From SAR202 cluster bacterium bin87 (GTDB lineage: Bacteria; Chloroflexota; Dehalococcoidia; Lucifugimonadales; UBA3495): 64,000 nt of DNA. Shown here piece by piece: positions 1 to 8,074 of the stretch (position 1 is the first letter of the stretch; the number at the start of each line of letters is the position of its first letter). The position numbers and the translations under genes were made by a program. Location: positions 487,180-551,179 of the forward strand of contig MPNC01000002.1 of NCBI GenBank assembly GCA_002238825.1, in the 5' to 3' direction. The notes under the pieces were generated by a model. It had not been told where the DNA came from, ran no database searches, and saw only the letters and a list, made by a program, of their open reading frames with translations.

Positions 1-560
1 GTGAAGGCCCGCGAACACTCGCGAACGTCGACTTCGGTGTAGTTGGAAACGCCCAAGGAGAACAGCTCGAGGAGCTCGCGGCCCCAGTTCTCGTTGACGG
101 CGTCCCGGTGGTTTTCGTTGTTGTCCAGCCAGAAAATCATGGCGGGGTTCTTGGACAGTTCAATCAGAATGTCCCGATAGTTGCCCATGCCATATTCCCG
201 GAGCATGTCGATCTGCTCGAGCAGCTGGTCGCAGTTGTCAACCTTGGAGTTGCCGGTCGCGAAAACGTGGTGCCAGAACAGCGTAATCTTCTCTTCGAGG
301 GGCTTGTTGCTGGATACCATGTTGTACATCCAGTTCGCCTGGCCCGAGAAGGGAACGCCGCCGGGGAGCAAGAAGCTGGGGTGGTACCGCAGCAGCAGCG
401 CCATCTTCCCGCCTTCGCGGTCCGTGGGCGGATCGATCAGCTCTTCCACAGTGGCTTCGTAACCCTGCGCAACGCATCGCTCCAGCTCTGCGCGGTTGGC
501 GCCAAAGCCGGCGCGCCGCATCAGGTGGGCCATCAATGCCAGGTCATCCTTGTGTGACAT
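1..560 (-). CDS. DUF1800 family protein, partial (C-terminus beyond window)
   Basis: The reverse strand reads open from an ATG at 560 to the window edge, giving 186 codons without a stop; the C-terminus lies outside. The start MSHKDDLALMAHLMRRAGFG and the later segments EKITLFWHHVFATG and WGRELLELFSLGV match the conserved blocks of DUF1800 proteins. That family is often encoded beside a DUF1501 protein and is thought to be exported or surface-associated; its function is unknown. An AGGAGG lies about 6 nt upstream of the ATG, which fixes the start. Family call is confident from motifs; role is not known. Confidence 0.85.
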   Translation of the reverse strand, partial: MSHKDDLALMAHLMRRAGFGANRAELERCVAQGYEATVEELIDPPTDREGGKMALLLRYHPSFLLPGGVPFSGQANWMYNMVSSNKPLEEKITLFWHHVFATGNSKVDNCDQLLEQIDMLREYGMGNYRDILIELSKNPAMIFWLDNNENHRDAVNENWGRELLELFSLGVSNYTEVDVRECSRAF

Positions 561-729
561 CCTGTGCCTCCTTTCCTGTGATTTGATGCCGTTTTTGCCG
601 GGATTCCATGCGCCGTTCCCGGCCTTACGACGGTTGGCGGTAGTTTAATTTAGTTGTTACACGCTGTCAATAAAAATCGGCGTCTGGATCAAAATTGATA
701 ATCATTATAATCTGGTAACCAACCCGCGA

Positions 730-763
730 CTGGGATGCCACCCGGGACGGGTTGGCATCCCAG
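730..763 (-). terminator. Hairpin downstream of the LRR gene
   Basis: CTGGGATGCCACCC (730-743) pairs with GGGTTGGCATCCCAG (749-763), nearly perfectly, starting 9 nt past the stop of the LRR gene. An AT-rich stretch follows on the minus strand but there is no immediate T run, so this is a terminator-like or 3'-end-stabilising hairpin rather than a textbook intrinsic terminator. Confidence 0.5.
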
Positions 764-771
764 CCCACGGC

Positions 772-2616
772 TCAGTTCGACGTGGTCGGCGTCGCCGTGC
801 AGGTGACCAGGCCGAGCTCGTCCAGGTCATTGTCCGCGATGTCTTCCAGTCCGATCGGTATGCAGTCGGTCAAGGAGTTCCCGCTGAGGAACAAAAGCAC
901 CAGCTTGGTCAGGTTGGCCAATTCGTCCGGGATCGCGCCGGTCAACTGGTTCCCATCCAGGTGCAGTTGCTCCAGTTCGGCCAGGTTGCCCAGCTCGGCA
1001 GGTATGGAGCCACTGAACTGGTTGTTGTCCAGGCGCAGTTGCTCTAGTTCGGACAGGCCGCCCAGCTCAGTGGGTATCGTACCGCTCAACTCGTTGCGGT
1101 TCACGCTCAGATAAGTCAGCTCTTCCAGGTTGCCGAATGTCGACGGGAGCGCTCCGCTGAGATCATTTGCGTCCAGGATCAGAACTTCCAGGTTGGCGAG
1201 GTTGCCCAGTTCCGACGGTATGGCGCCACTCAACTCGTTCCTGTGGAGCTGCAGGCCTTCCAGTTCAGACAGGCTGCCCAACTCGGCCGGTATCGCCCCG
1301 GTCAGTCGGTTTCCGTACAGGCGCAGAATCTTCAGATCGGTCAGGTTGCCCAACTGCGTCGGTATCCCACCCGTCAGCTTGTTGTCCTGGAGGTACAAAT
1401 ATTCCAGTTTGGCGAAACTGCCATACGCGGGGGGTATGTTGCCGGTCAACTGGTTGCCGCTCAGTGACAACAACTTGAGATTAGACAGGTTGTTCAGCTC
1501 AGCCGGTATCGCACCGCTGAGTTCGTTGTTGGGCAACCACAGGAATTTCAAACTGGTCAGATTGCCTATTTCGGGTGGTATCGCCCCGGTCAACTCGTTG
1601 TCATCAAGGTCCAGGTTCCTGAGGTTGACCAGGTTGCCCAACCCGGACGGGATCACGCCGGTCAGTTCGTTCGCCCACAGGACAAGACTGGTCAGGTTAG
1701 TCATGGTACCCAATTCAGGGGGTATATCACCTCTCAGCATGTTGTTGCTGACTGACAGCACTCGCAACTCTGTCAGTTGCGTCAACTCAACGGGTATTTG
1801 CCCTTCGAGTTCGTTGTAGTCCAGGTTCAGAGTGCTCAATTTGGTCAACGTGCCCAATTCCGGCGGTATCTCGCCGCTTAGTTCGTTGCCACGAAAATGG
1901 AGCACACGCAAGTCGCTGAGATTGGCCAACTCCGACGGAATCTCGCCGGTCAATTCGTTGCCGCCCAGGAACAATGAGCGCAATCTGGGCATATTCGCTA
2001 ACGCGGCAGGAAGCTCTCCGGACAGGTCATTGCTTTGCAAAAAGAGCACCAGCACGCAACCGTCGTTGTCGGCGGACACGCCGAACCATTCATCCAGCGG
2101 AGCGGTATCGTCAAGCCAGTTGACGTCATTCCGCCAATTGGCACCGTCCGTCGCGTCGTACAACGCCGTCAGCGCGCCCCGGTCACCCGCACAAACCGCC
2201 GGGCCACCGCTCAAACGCAGGGGCGCGGACCAGGGCAGCCACTCCGGGGCGCCGTGACGACTGGCACTGGTGCCAACCCGAAACGCGTACAACTCCCCCG
2301 GCGTCAGGCGTGTGATTGTATAGGAGGTTTGCCCGCTATTGTCTACCGTCCGGTGAGTGATCGAGTCCCGCCAATTTCGGCCCGCTCCGGTGTCCGCGCG
2401 GTAATCCTCATATGATATCCAGGCGATGACGTAGAAATCTGTTTGATCCAACCCTTCCCAGGTAACAACCGCCTCGCCTTCATTGGGACCCTGTGCAACG
2501 CTGAATTTGCCGAGCACAGGGAAAGTCTGGGCCTCCAGCGATGACACGTTACCGATGCTCACGGCTAGCGCGATGGCCACTGCTAGTATTCCAACGACCT
2601 TGAGAGTTCTCGTCAT
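772..2616 (-). CDS. Secreted plant-type leucine-rich-repeat protein with fibronectin-like domain
   Basis: 614 aa. Residues 1 to about 30 form a signal peptide (basic MTRTLK, hydrophobic core, likely cleavage near SSLEA-QTF). Residues about 31-139 look like a fibronectin type III domain. A cap like plant LRR N-terminal domains follows (DRGALTALYDATDGANW). Residues about 199-583 hold 16 consecutive 24-residue repeats of the form GxIPxELGNLxxLxxLxLxxNxLT, plus a degenerate C-terminal repeat carrying cysteines. This is the plant-specific LRR class, which also occurs in some bacteria. A surface or extracellular binding role is inferred. The repeats make long antisense ORFs that are not genes. Confidence 0.88.
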   Translation of the reverse strand: MTRTLKVVGILAVAIALAVSIGNVSSLEAQTFPVLGKFSVAQGPNEGEAVVTWEGLDQTDFYVIAWISYEDYRADTGAGRNWRDSITHRTVDNSGQTSYTITRLTPGELYAFRVGTSASRHGAPEWLPWSAPLRLSGGPAVCAGDRGALTALYDATDGANWRNDVNWLDDTAPLDEWFGVSADNDGCVLVLFLQSNDLSGELPAALANMPRLRSLFLGGNELTGEIPSELANLSDLRVLHFRGNELSGEIPPELGTLTKLSTLNLDYNELEGQIPVELTQLTELRVLSVSNNMLRGDIPPELGTMTNLTSLVLWANELTGVIPSGLGNLVNLRNLDLDDNELTGAIPPEIGNLTSLKFLWLPNNELSGAIPAELNNLSNLKLLSLSGNQLTGNIPPAYGSFAKLEYLYLQDNKLTGGIPTQLGNLTDLKILRLYGNRLTGAIPAELGSLSELEGLQLHRNELSGAIPSELGNLANLEVLILDANDLSGALPSTFGNLEELTYLSVNRNELSGTIPTELGGLSELEQLRLDNNQFSGSIPAELGNLAELEQLHLDGNQLTGAIPDELANLTKLVLLFLSGNSLTDCIPIGLEDIADNDLDELGLVTCTATPTTSN

Positions 2617-2691
2617 CGTTCGCGCATTCCCCTATGTACTCTCTATCGGACGGCGGTGTTATGTGTCCGCGGAGTTAGGCGTCTATGGAGC

Positions 2692-3126
2692 CTACTTCGG
2701 CACTGCCCAGGCCGGCGGTGGCGCATGCGTCACCGAAGAATCGTCGTCTGCCGGTATCTGCGCGATCAGCCGGCCGTTCTCGGCCTTGACGTCGTGGTAA
2801 AACAACTGGGCCCGCGGCCCGTTCACGCACACGCCCTGCCCCTCCTCGAACCGCCACCCGTGGTCGGGACACAAAAAGCTCTTGTCCCATTTCACCACGC
2901 GTCCAAAAGCGTGCGGACACACCATCGACAGCAGCCGGTATTGCCCGTCCCGGGCCTTGGCCAGCCAATACTCGTCGCCATTTTCCAACCGCACTCGCGC
3001 CGGCAGTTCCTTGAAGTCACCAACTGCTCCCAGGTCCACCTGGCGCGCCGGGGCCATCTTGTTCTTGCCGATATCGGCAGGATCCGTGTACATGCGCCGG
3101 CGGCGGTGGTAGATGTTTTCGCTCAT
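2692..3126 (-). CDS. Rieske [2Fe-2S] domain protein
   Basis: 144 aa with the two Rieske motifs: CPHAF at about residue 70 and CPDHGWRF about 13 residues later. These supply the two Cys and two His ligands of a [2Fe-2S] cluster. There is no catalytic oxygenase domain, so it resembles a stand-alone Rieske ferredoxin or small subunit that passes electrons to an oxygenase or other redox partner. AGGAG precedes the ATG by 8 nt. It lies downstream of a small unknown gene and a BtuF-like gene on the same strand and may be co-transcribed. The partner enzyme is not evident nearby. Confidence 0.85.
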   Translation of the reverse strand: MSENIYHRRRRMYTDPADIGKNKMAPARQVDLGAVGDFKELPARVRLENGDEYWLAKARDGQYRLLSMVCPHAFGRVVKWDKSFLCPDHGWRFEEGQGVCVNGPRAQLFYHDVKAENGRLIAQIPADDDSSVTHAPPPAWAVPK

Positions 3127-3200
3127 GGCCGTTCTCCTGTAGCGCGTCGCCCGATTGCCCGTAGACTCGCCGGCGACGGTTCGCGGTTGACGGGCGGTGG

Positions 3201-3506
3201 TCAGTCCGTGGGCAGCCCTCCGAAGGCTTCTTCCATGGTGATGATGGGGAAAATGTCGGTCCGGTTCCAGGTCGCCAGGCCCATGTCGATGACTGCGTCA
3301 TCCACCGCGTGGGCGTCCGGCCCGTCCAGCACCAGCCACGTCTGGTGCGACGACTTGCCCACCCAGCCTCCGCGATATTCGCAACCGCGACTGGCCAGCG
3401 TCTCCGTCAACTCCGCCGACATCCGCAGGACCCGATCGCGTACGCCCAGGTCAACCCCCGGGCAGCGTTCCGGAGCGTGTTCCAGCGAGATCATGTACAG
3501 AGCCAT
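3201..3506 (-). CDS. Small conserved protein, possibly dimeric alpha/beta-barrel type
   Basis: 101 aa, starting MALYMISLEHAPERCPGV. Length, the aromatic-rich start and the ending WNRTDIFPIITMEEAFG suggest a small ferredoxin-like or dimeric alpha/beta-barrel protein, but no family can be named with confidence. It lies 40 nt after the BtuF-like gene and 74 nt before the Rieske gene on the same strand, so the three may be an operon. A GGGGAA upstream of the ATG could be the ribosome binding site. Function unknown. Confidence 0.6.
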   Translation of the reverse strand: MALYMISLEHAPERCPGVDLGVRDRVLRMSAELTETLASRGCEYRGGWVGKSSHQTWLVLDGPDAHAVDDAVIDMGLATWNRTDIFPIITMEEAFGGLPTD

Positions 3507-3546
3507 AAGCTATTCCCCAATTGCCCGGGCGACTGCGTGGCCCAGG

Positions 3547-4491
3547 CTAGGTGACGGTTGCCAGATCCCTCAGAGAGGCCGGCCTGAAAATGCCCGGGCG
3601 CGTGAGCCCTTCGAACCGGTCGGGCCGCATCGCCTCGGCCAAACCCTCCAGGACATCGATCACGCGGGGACCGTGCCTACTGGGTATCTGCCCGTCGAAC
3701 AGGTACACCCGACCTTCCCGGACCGCGTTCAGCGAATTCCACTCTTCCCGTTCCGCCAGCCGCGCCGTCTCCAGGATGGTCCGGTCCATGTTGAAGGCGC
3801 AGGGCATCACCATCACGTAGTCCGGCTGATACGCGATCACTTCATCCCATCCGACTTCCCGTGACTTGCCCCACTTCTCGGCCAGTCCCTCAGCGCCACC
3901 CGCCAGTTCCACCAGCTCGGGCGTCCACTGCCCGGTGTTGCGCAGCGGCTCAAGCCAGTCAATGCAGAACACCTTCGGCCGGCTCCCGTCCTCGGCTCGC
4001 TCCGCAACGTAGGCGGAACGCTCCTGCAACTCTGCAACCAGGCCCGAGGCGCTGCCCCCTGCTCCAGCCGCATCGCCGATGCGCTGAATGTTGCCGTATA
4101 TGTCATCGAGGCTGGCCGGACGAATGCTCAAGATCTCAGGCTGGTAGTCCAGCGCTTTGCTGGCGGTTTCGAAGACTGATCCGGCCCCCACCGCGCACAC
4201 TTCGCACAGTTCCTGCGTGAGAATCAGGTCGGGCTGCAGGCGGCGCAAGAGGTCCTCGTCGATGATGTACACGGGATTGCCCGACGCCCGCGCCTGCTGA
4301 ATGATAGTGTCGATTTCCGCGCTGGAGAGGTGAGACTTGCTGCGGACGCTCCGGCTGACGATGGGCAGTCCTCGGGCCTCTGCCGGGTGGTCGCACATGT
4401 GAGATACGCCAACCAGGGAATCGCCGAGCCCCAGGGCGAACACAATCTCCGTGGCGCTGGGCAGCAAAGAAATGATGCGCATGGCGGGCAT
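3547..4491 (-). CDS. Cobalamin-binding / periplasmic-binding-like protein (BtuF/FecB type)
   Basis: About 314 aa from the ATG at 4491 (MPAMRIISLLPSATEIV); an ATG at 4482 and an upstream TTG at 4518 are alternatives. The opening RIISLLPSATEIVFALG and the block PDLILTQELCEVCAVG are typical of the class III substrate-binding fold of BtuF-like proteins. There is no signal peptide, as in the cytosolic 'cobalamin-binding protein' group common in Chloroflexota, Deinococcus and others. No permease or ATPase gene is adjacent, so a transport role is uncertain. Family call is good; ligand is not shown. Confidence 0.82.
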   Translation of the reverse strand: MPAMRIISLLPSATEIVFALGLGDSLVGVSHMCDHPAEARGLPIVSRSVRSKSHLSSAEIDTIIQQARASGNPVYIIDEDLLRRLQPDLILTQELCEVCAVGAGSVFETASKALDYQPEILSIRPASLDDIYGNIQRIGDAAGAGGSASGLVAELQERSAYVAERAEDGSRPKVFCIDWLEPLRNTGQWTPELVELAGGAEGLAEKWGKSREVGWDEVIAYQPDYVMVMPCAFNMDRTILETARLAEREEWNSLNAVREGRVYLFDGQIPSRHGPRVIDVLEGLAEAMRPDRFEGLTRPGIFRPASLRDLATVT

Positions 4492-4526
4492 TGTAGGCCC
4501 ACCGCACACGCTTGGCAAACACCATG

Positions 4527-4668
4527 GCTCATGCGTACCCAGTTTCGCCGGAACCCGTCATTGCGAGTGAAGCGCGGTAATCTCGTTGGGGCTAGGAACG
4601 CCAATACGGGAACGAGATCGCCACGTCGCTTCTCTCCTCGCGATGACAAAGTAGGTACGCGTGAGGCG
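4527..4668. repeat. Dispersed palindromic element, core type R1, with shared ends
   Basis: The left end CTCATGCGTACCCAGTTT and right end AGGTACGCGTGAG are inverted copies. Inside them the core runs GTCATTGCGAGTGAAGCG... and returns as ...TCGCTTCTCTCCTCGCGATGAC. This is one of about eight R1 copies in the window (others near 36.5, 38.7, 40.2, 41.9, 44.5, 46.0 and 47.5 kb). It is intergenic, between the BtuF-like and Uma2 genes. Confidence 0.8.
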
Positions 4669-4780
4669 CCATGGGGGTTGACAACGGACGTCCGACGGGC
4701 GGTATGGCACGGGTTCCGGAAAGCGGCCTCACGCTGGAATGGTATGATGAACACCACCACCGCGCCGGGTAATCACTGCC

Positions 4781-5446
4781 ATGACAACCACACCTGAACC
4801 CATCGTCGCTCCTCCCACCGCGGGCGTTCGCGTGTCCGAGCCGGCCGGAACCGTTCGCCTGGACCTGTCCGCCCTGGGCGTCGACCACCGGGCGGCTGAT
4901 TTCCCGGCGCGGTTCATCGAGTTCTGTGAGCAGAACAACCTTTACGAAATGGAAGTCAACGCTGCCGGAGACCTGCTGATACTGCCTATGACCGGATTTC
5001 GCGGTAACCAGGAAGAGAATTTTGTCAATTATTTCGTGACAGGCTGGCGGCTCTCCAACGGAGGAGCCTCGTCATCCCAGACCAGTCGTTTTCGTCTTCC
5101 CTCGGGAGAGTTGCGCGGACCGGACGCGGCGTGGATCACGCAGGAACGGTTGGATGCATTGACCGAAGATGAATGGAATCGTGTAGTGGAAGGTGCGCCC
5201 GATTTCGTGGTCGAAATCCGTTCCCGGACAGACGACCTGCTTCCGTTGCAAAATAAGATGGACCTGTGGTTGGCCGGTGGCGCGCGCTTAGGGTGGCTGA
5301 TCGATTCGGCAAATCGTCGCGTATACATTTACCGTTTGGGCCAGCCAGAACCGGAAGTTCTCGAAGACCCCGAAACTCTGAGCGGCGAGGACGTGATGCT
5401 CGGCTTTTCCTTCCCGGTTCGGCAGTACATTTTCGACCTGCGCTGA
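4781..5446 (+). CDS. Uma2 family endonuclease (DUF820)
   Basis: 221 aa. The C-terminal half has the Uma2 pattern of the PD-(D/E)XK fold: an acidic residue in GPDAAWITQERL (near residue 110), then PDFVVEIRS, then a conserved lysine in QNKMDLWLAGG. It ends with the usual GWLIDSANRRVYIYR strands. These proteins are abundant in cyanobacteria and Chloroflexota; the nuclease activity is predicted from fold and the biological role is unknown. It stands alone, with a repeat upstream, and ends 14 nt before folD. Confidence 0.85.
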   Translation: MTTTPEPIVAPPTAGVRVSEPAGTVRLDLSALGVDHRAADFPARFIEFCEQNNLYEMEVNAAGDLLILPMTGFRGNQEENFVNYFVTGWRLSNGGASSSQTSRFRLPSGELRGPDAAWITQERLDALTEDEWNRVVEGAPDFVVEIRSRTDDLLPLQNKMDLWLAGGARLGWLIDSANRRVYIYRLGQPEPEVLEDPETLSGEDVMLGFSFPVRQYIFDLR

Positions 5447-5460
5447 TACCATTGGCTTCG

Positions 5461-6345
5461 ATGGCTGCTCGCGTCCTCAAAGGCAACGAAATCGCCGCCG
5501 ACCTCCGCGCGGAGGTTGCGGCCGGCGTGGCCGATCTTGTTGCGGCCGGAGGACCCACGCCAGGTCTGGCCGCCATCCTCGTGGGCAATGACCCCGCTTC
5601 CGGCGTCTATGTACGGAACAAAGGCCGGGCATGCGAGGAAGCCGGCATATTCTCCGAAATATTCTACATGCCAGCGGACGTGTCCCAGGCCAACCTCCTG
5701 AGCCTGATCGACCAGTTGAACCAGGACACCAGGTTCCACGGCATCCTGGTCCAGCTCCCCCTACCCGACAGCATGGACGAACACACCGTCATCGAGCGCG
5801 TTGACCCCAGCAAGGATGTGGACGGCCTCCACCCCACCAGCCAGGGTCGAATGCTCCAGGGAGAGCCCGCCTTCCTGCCCTGCACTCCCTCTGGCGTGCA
5901 GCACATCCTGCTGCGTTCCGGATACGACCCCGCCGGCCAGCACGTCGTGATCGTTGGCCGCAGCAACATCGTTGGCAAACCCCTGGCGGCCCTGCTGATG
6001 CAGCGCAATGCCGGCGGCAACGCCACCGTCACCGTCTGCCACACGCGGACTCGTGACCTTCCCGAAATCACCCGGCAGGCCGACATCCTCGTCGCCGCCA
6101 TGGGAGTTCCCGGAGCCATCGGCGCCGACATGGTGCGCGACGGCGCCGTCGTGATCGACGTCGGCATCAACCGGGTCGATGACGCCACCCGCCGCCGTGG
6201 CTACCGCCTGGTGGGCGACGTGGATTACGAGCCGGTCGCCGCGAAGGCCGAGGCCATCACTCCCGTGCCCGGCGGCATTGGCCCGATGACGATCGCCGTG
6301 CTCCTCAGCAACACGCTGGAGGCCGCCCGTCTCAGCTCGGATTGA
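5461..6345 (+). CDS. folD: Bifunctional methylenetetrahydrofolate dehydrogenase/cyclohydrolase
   Basis: 294 aa. FolD interconverts 5,10-methylene-THF, methenyl-THF and 10-formyl-THF in cytosolic one-carbon metabolism. Visible signatures are YVRNKGRACEEAG with the catalytic Lys, QLPLP, SKDVDGLHP, the nucleotide-binding GRSNIVGKP and the closing PVPGGIGPMT. The ATG at 5461 begins MAARVLKGNEIAADLR, the usual FolD N-terminus; the frame is open further upstream but that part overlaps Uma2. It ends 3 nt before queA. An MTHFR-like gene at 13.4 kb could act in the same pathway. Confidence 0.97.
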   Translation: MAARVLKGNEIAADLRAEVAAGVADLVAAGGPTPGLAAILVGNDPASGVYVRNKGRACEEAGIFSEIFYMPADVSQANLLSLIDQLNQDTRFHGILVQLPLPDSMDEHTVIERVDPSKDVDGLHPTSQGRMLQGEPAFLPCTPSGVQHILLRSGYDPAGQHVVIVGRSNIVGKPLAALLMQRNAGGNATVTVCHTRTRDLPEITRQADILVAAMGVPGAIGADMVRDGAVVIDVGINRVDDATRRRGYRLVGDVDYEPVAAKAEAITPVPGGIGPMTIAVLLSNTLEAARLSSD

Positions 6346-6348
6346 TTT

Positions 6349-7404
6349 ATGGAGTCATGGCGAACCGGTGACTTCGATTACGTCCTGCCCGAGGAGCGCA
6401 TCGCGCAGTCGCCGGTCGAGCCCAGGGATTCCTCACGTCTGCTGGTCCTGGACCGCAACCGGCCCGACGGCCAATTCGAGCACCGAACTTTTCGGGAGTT
6501 GACCGACTACCTGCGTCCCGGCGACCTCATGGTCTTCAACCGGAGCCGTGTGATACCGGCCCGTCTGTACGGCACGGAGACACGGTCCGGCGCACGCGTC
6601 GAAGTGTTGCTGGTCCGGCGCCAGGAACCGGGGAGCTGGCAGGCGCTGGGCAGGCCCGGCCGCCGGCTCCGGGTGGGCGCCCGCGTCACGGTCGAGGCCC
6701 ACGACGGCTCCGGTTCGGCTCAGCTCGAGATCATCGAGGCCCGGGAAAACGGGTTGCGCCTGGTGCAAGTCAGCGACGATTCGGCGCTCGACGGCCTCGG
6801 TGAACTGCCGCTTCCTCCCTACATCAAGGAAACACCCGACGACCCCGACCGTTATCAGACCGTCTACGCCGACGCGCCCGGTAGCGTGGCCGCTCCCACC
6901 GCCGGGCTCCACTTCACCCAGCCGCTCCTCGACCTCATTCGCTCGCAAGGGGTGGACACCGCGTGGGTCACCCTGCACGTCGGCCTCGACACCTTCCGCC
7001 CGGTCCACGGCGAGAACATCGCCGAGCACAAGATCCACACGGAATGGTTCGAGCTGCCCGACGACACGGCGGCGGCCATCAATGACACTCGGCGGCGCGG
7101 CAACCGCATCATCGCCGTGGGAACCACCACCGTCCGCACCCTGGAGCACGTCGCGCGGGATGCCCATGCCAACAGAGCTCCAGAGATTCACGCCACCGCC
7201 GGCGACGCCGACCTGTTCATCCTGCCCGGCCACCAATTCCGGCTGGTGGACGCCATGGTCACCAACTTCCACCTGCCCCGTTCAACCCTGCTGATGCTGG
7301 TGTCCGCTTTTGCGGGCCGCGAGCGCATCCTGGCGGCATACGAAGAAGCAGTCCGCCGCGAGTACCGCTTCTATTCTTTCGGCGACGCCATGCTGCTGCT
7401 CTAG
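6349..7404 (+). CDS. queA: S-adenosylmethionine:tRNA ribosyltransferase-isomerase
   Basis: 351 aa. QueA transfers and isomerises the ribosyl group of AdoMet to 7-aminomethyl-7-deazaguanine in tRNA, making epoxyqueuosine. Family blocks are present throughout: DFDYVLPEERIAQ at the start, GDLMVFNRSRVIPARL, SVAAPTAGLHFT, TLHVGLDTFRPV and IAVGTTTVRTLE. The ATG at 6349 lies 3 nt after the folD stop, suggesting co-transcription. The next enzyme of the pathway, QueG, is encoded at 34.5 kb. Confidence 0.97.
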   Translation: MESWRTGDFDYVLPEERIAQSPVEPRDSSRLLVLDRNRPDGQFEHRTFRELTDYLRPGDLMVFNRSRVIPARLYGTETRSGARVEVLLVRRQEPGSWQALGRPGRRLRVGARVTVEAHDGSGSAQLEIIEARENGLRLVQVSDDSALDGLGELPLPPYIKETPDDPDRYQTVYADAPGSVAAPTAGLHFTQPLLDLIRSQGVDTAWVTLHVGLDTFRPVHGENIAEHKIHTEWFELPDDTAAAINDTRRRGNRIIAVGTTTVRTLEHVARDAHANRAPEIHATAGDADLFILPGHQFRLVDAMVTNFHLPRSTLLMLVSAFAGRERILAAYEEAVRREYRFYSFGDAMLLL

Positions 7405-7474
7405 CGACGCCGAGAACCCCGTCCGGGAAAATTCGGCAATCCCCGGTTACATGACCCCTATTGCCGGGGGCGGT

Positions 7475-8065
7475 CTAGTCTGCGCGGTCGTGCCCCAAAA
7501 GGGCCGCGACTATCTCCGGTGCCACCGCGTCCACCCGCGACTCAATCGCCGCCGTGTCCAAGGCTGCCACCGGATGCTGCAGGTACACCGACCCGCCGTA
7601 GTCGGGCCGACCCAGCGAAAGGATGTGCTGCTCGGCGGCCGACCGGAACGCCTTGGTGTGCACCACCACCGTGCGCACTCCCCGGTCTTCCAGTTCCACT
7701 GCATCGCGCAAACTGCGCGCCACGCAACTTCCTCAATCCCCCACCGCAGTCACGACGAAATCGCACTCCGCTAGTTCGTCAATGATCTCGGGCGCGGCGG
7801 GAGCCGAAAACACCCACTTGGAACGCACCAGGGAGTCGGTCATCCCGTAACCGTCCGACAGCTTGGAGCGGATCGCCTCCAGGATCACGTCGGCGTTGCC
7901 CTTGCGGTTGTCCAGGAATCCTCCCTTCAAACCTTCCAGCGTCTCCAGCGGAGCCGCGGGCCGGCGCTCCGGTTCTTCCTGCCTGTCGGTCGGATCAACC
8001 AACCCCAGTGCGGCAATTCGGGCCGACAAATCAGTATTGCCTATCATCCTTTCCATCCTGTGCAT
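7475..8065 (-). CDS. UGSC family selenoprotein, with in-frame UGA read as selenocysteine
   Basis: One reading frame runs from ATG 8065 to the stop at 7475, interrupted only by a TGA at 7735-7733. Read as Sec, it gives 196 aa, and the context is FVVTAVGD-U-GSC-VARSL, exactly the UGSC motif that names this (seleno)protein family. Without recoding, the two halves (110 and 82 aa) are fragments with continuous homology. A hairpin with a suitable loop starts just after the UGA (see 7700-7726). ATGs at 8056 and 8047 are alternative starts. It begins 9 nt after its partner gene. Biochemical function unknown. Confidence 0.85.
7700..7726 (-). promoter_or_regulatory. Candidate bacterial SECIS element
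   Basis: On the minus strand, TGCGT pairs with ATGCA (one G-T wobble), a GG bulge follows, then CGCGC pairs with GCGCG around the 5-nt loop AGTTT. The loop starts 18 nt after the UGA. Known bacterial SECIS elements lie inside the coding sequence with the apical loop about 16-37 nt after UGA and a G among the first two loop bases; all of this holds here. Folding was done by eye. Confidence 0.65.
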
Positions 8066-8073
8066 CCATGCAA
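8045..8073. repeat. Core fragment of dispersed repeat type R2 at the UGSC gene start
   Basis: CATCCTTTCCATCCTGTGCATCCATGCAA-type sequence is the CATCCTGT core seen again near 24.3, 38.9, 44.75, 46.25 and 53.28 kb. Here it supplies the likely start codon region of the UGSC selenoprotein gene, so the gene start may have been reshaped by the repeat. Confidence 0.55.
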
Positions 8074-8074
8074 A

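Noticed and set aside
7733-8065. A 110-aa gene ending at TGA and a separate 82-aa gene
   Set aside because: They are in the same frame, contiguous in family sequence, and joined exactly at a UGSC motif, so one recoded gene is more likely than two genes or a nonsense mutation.
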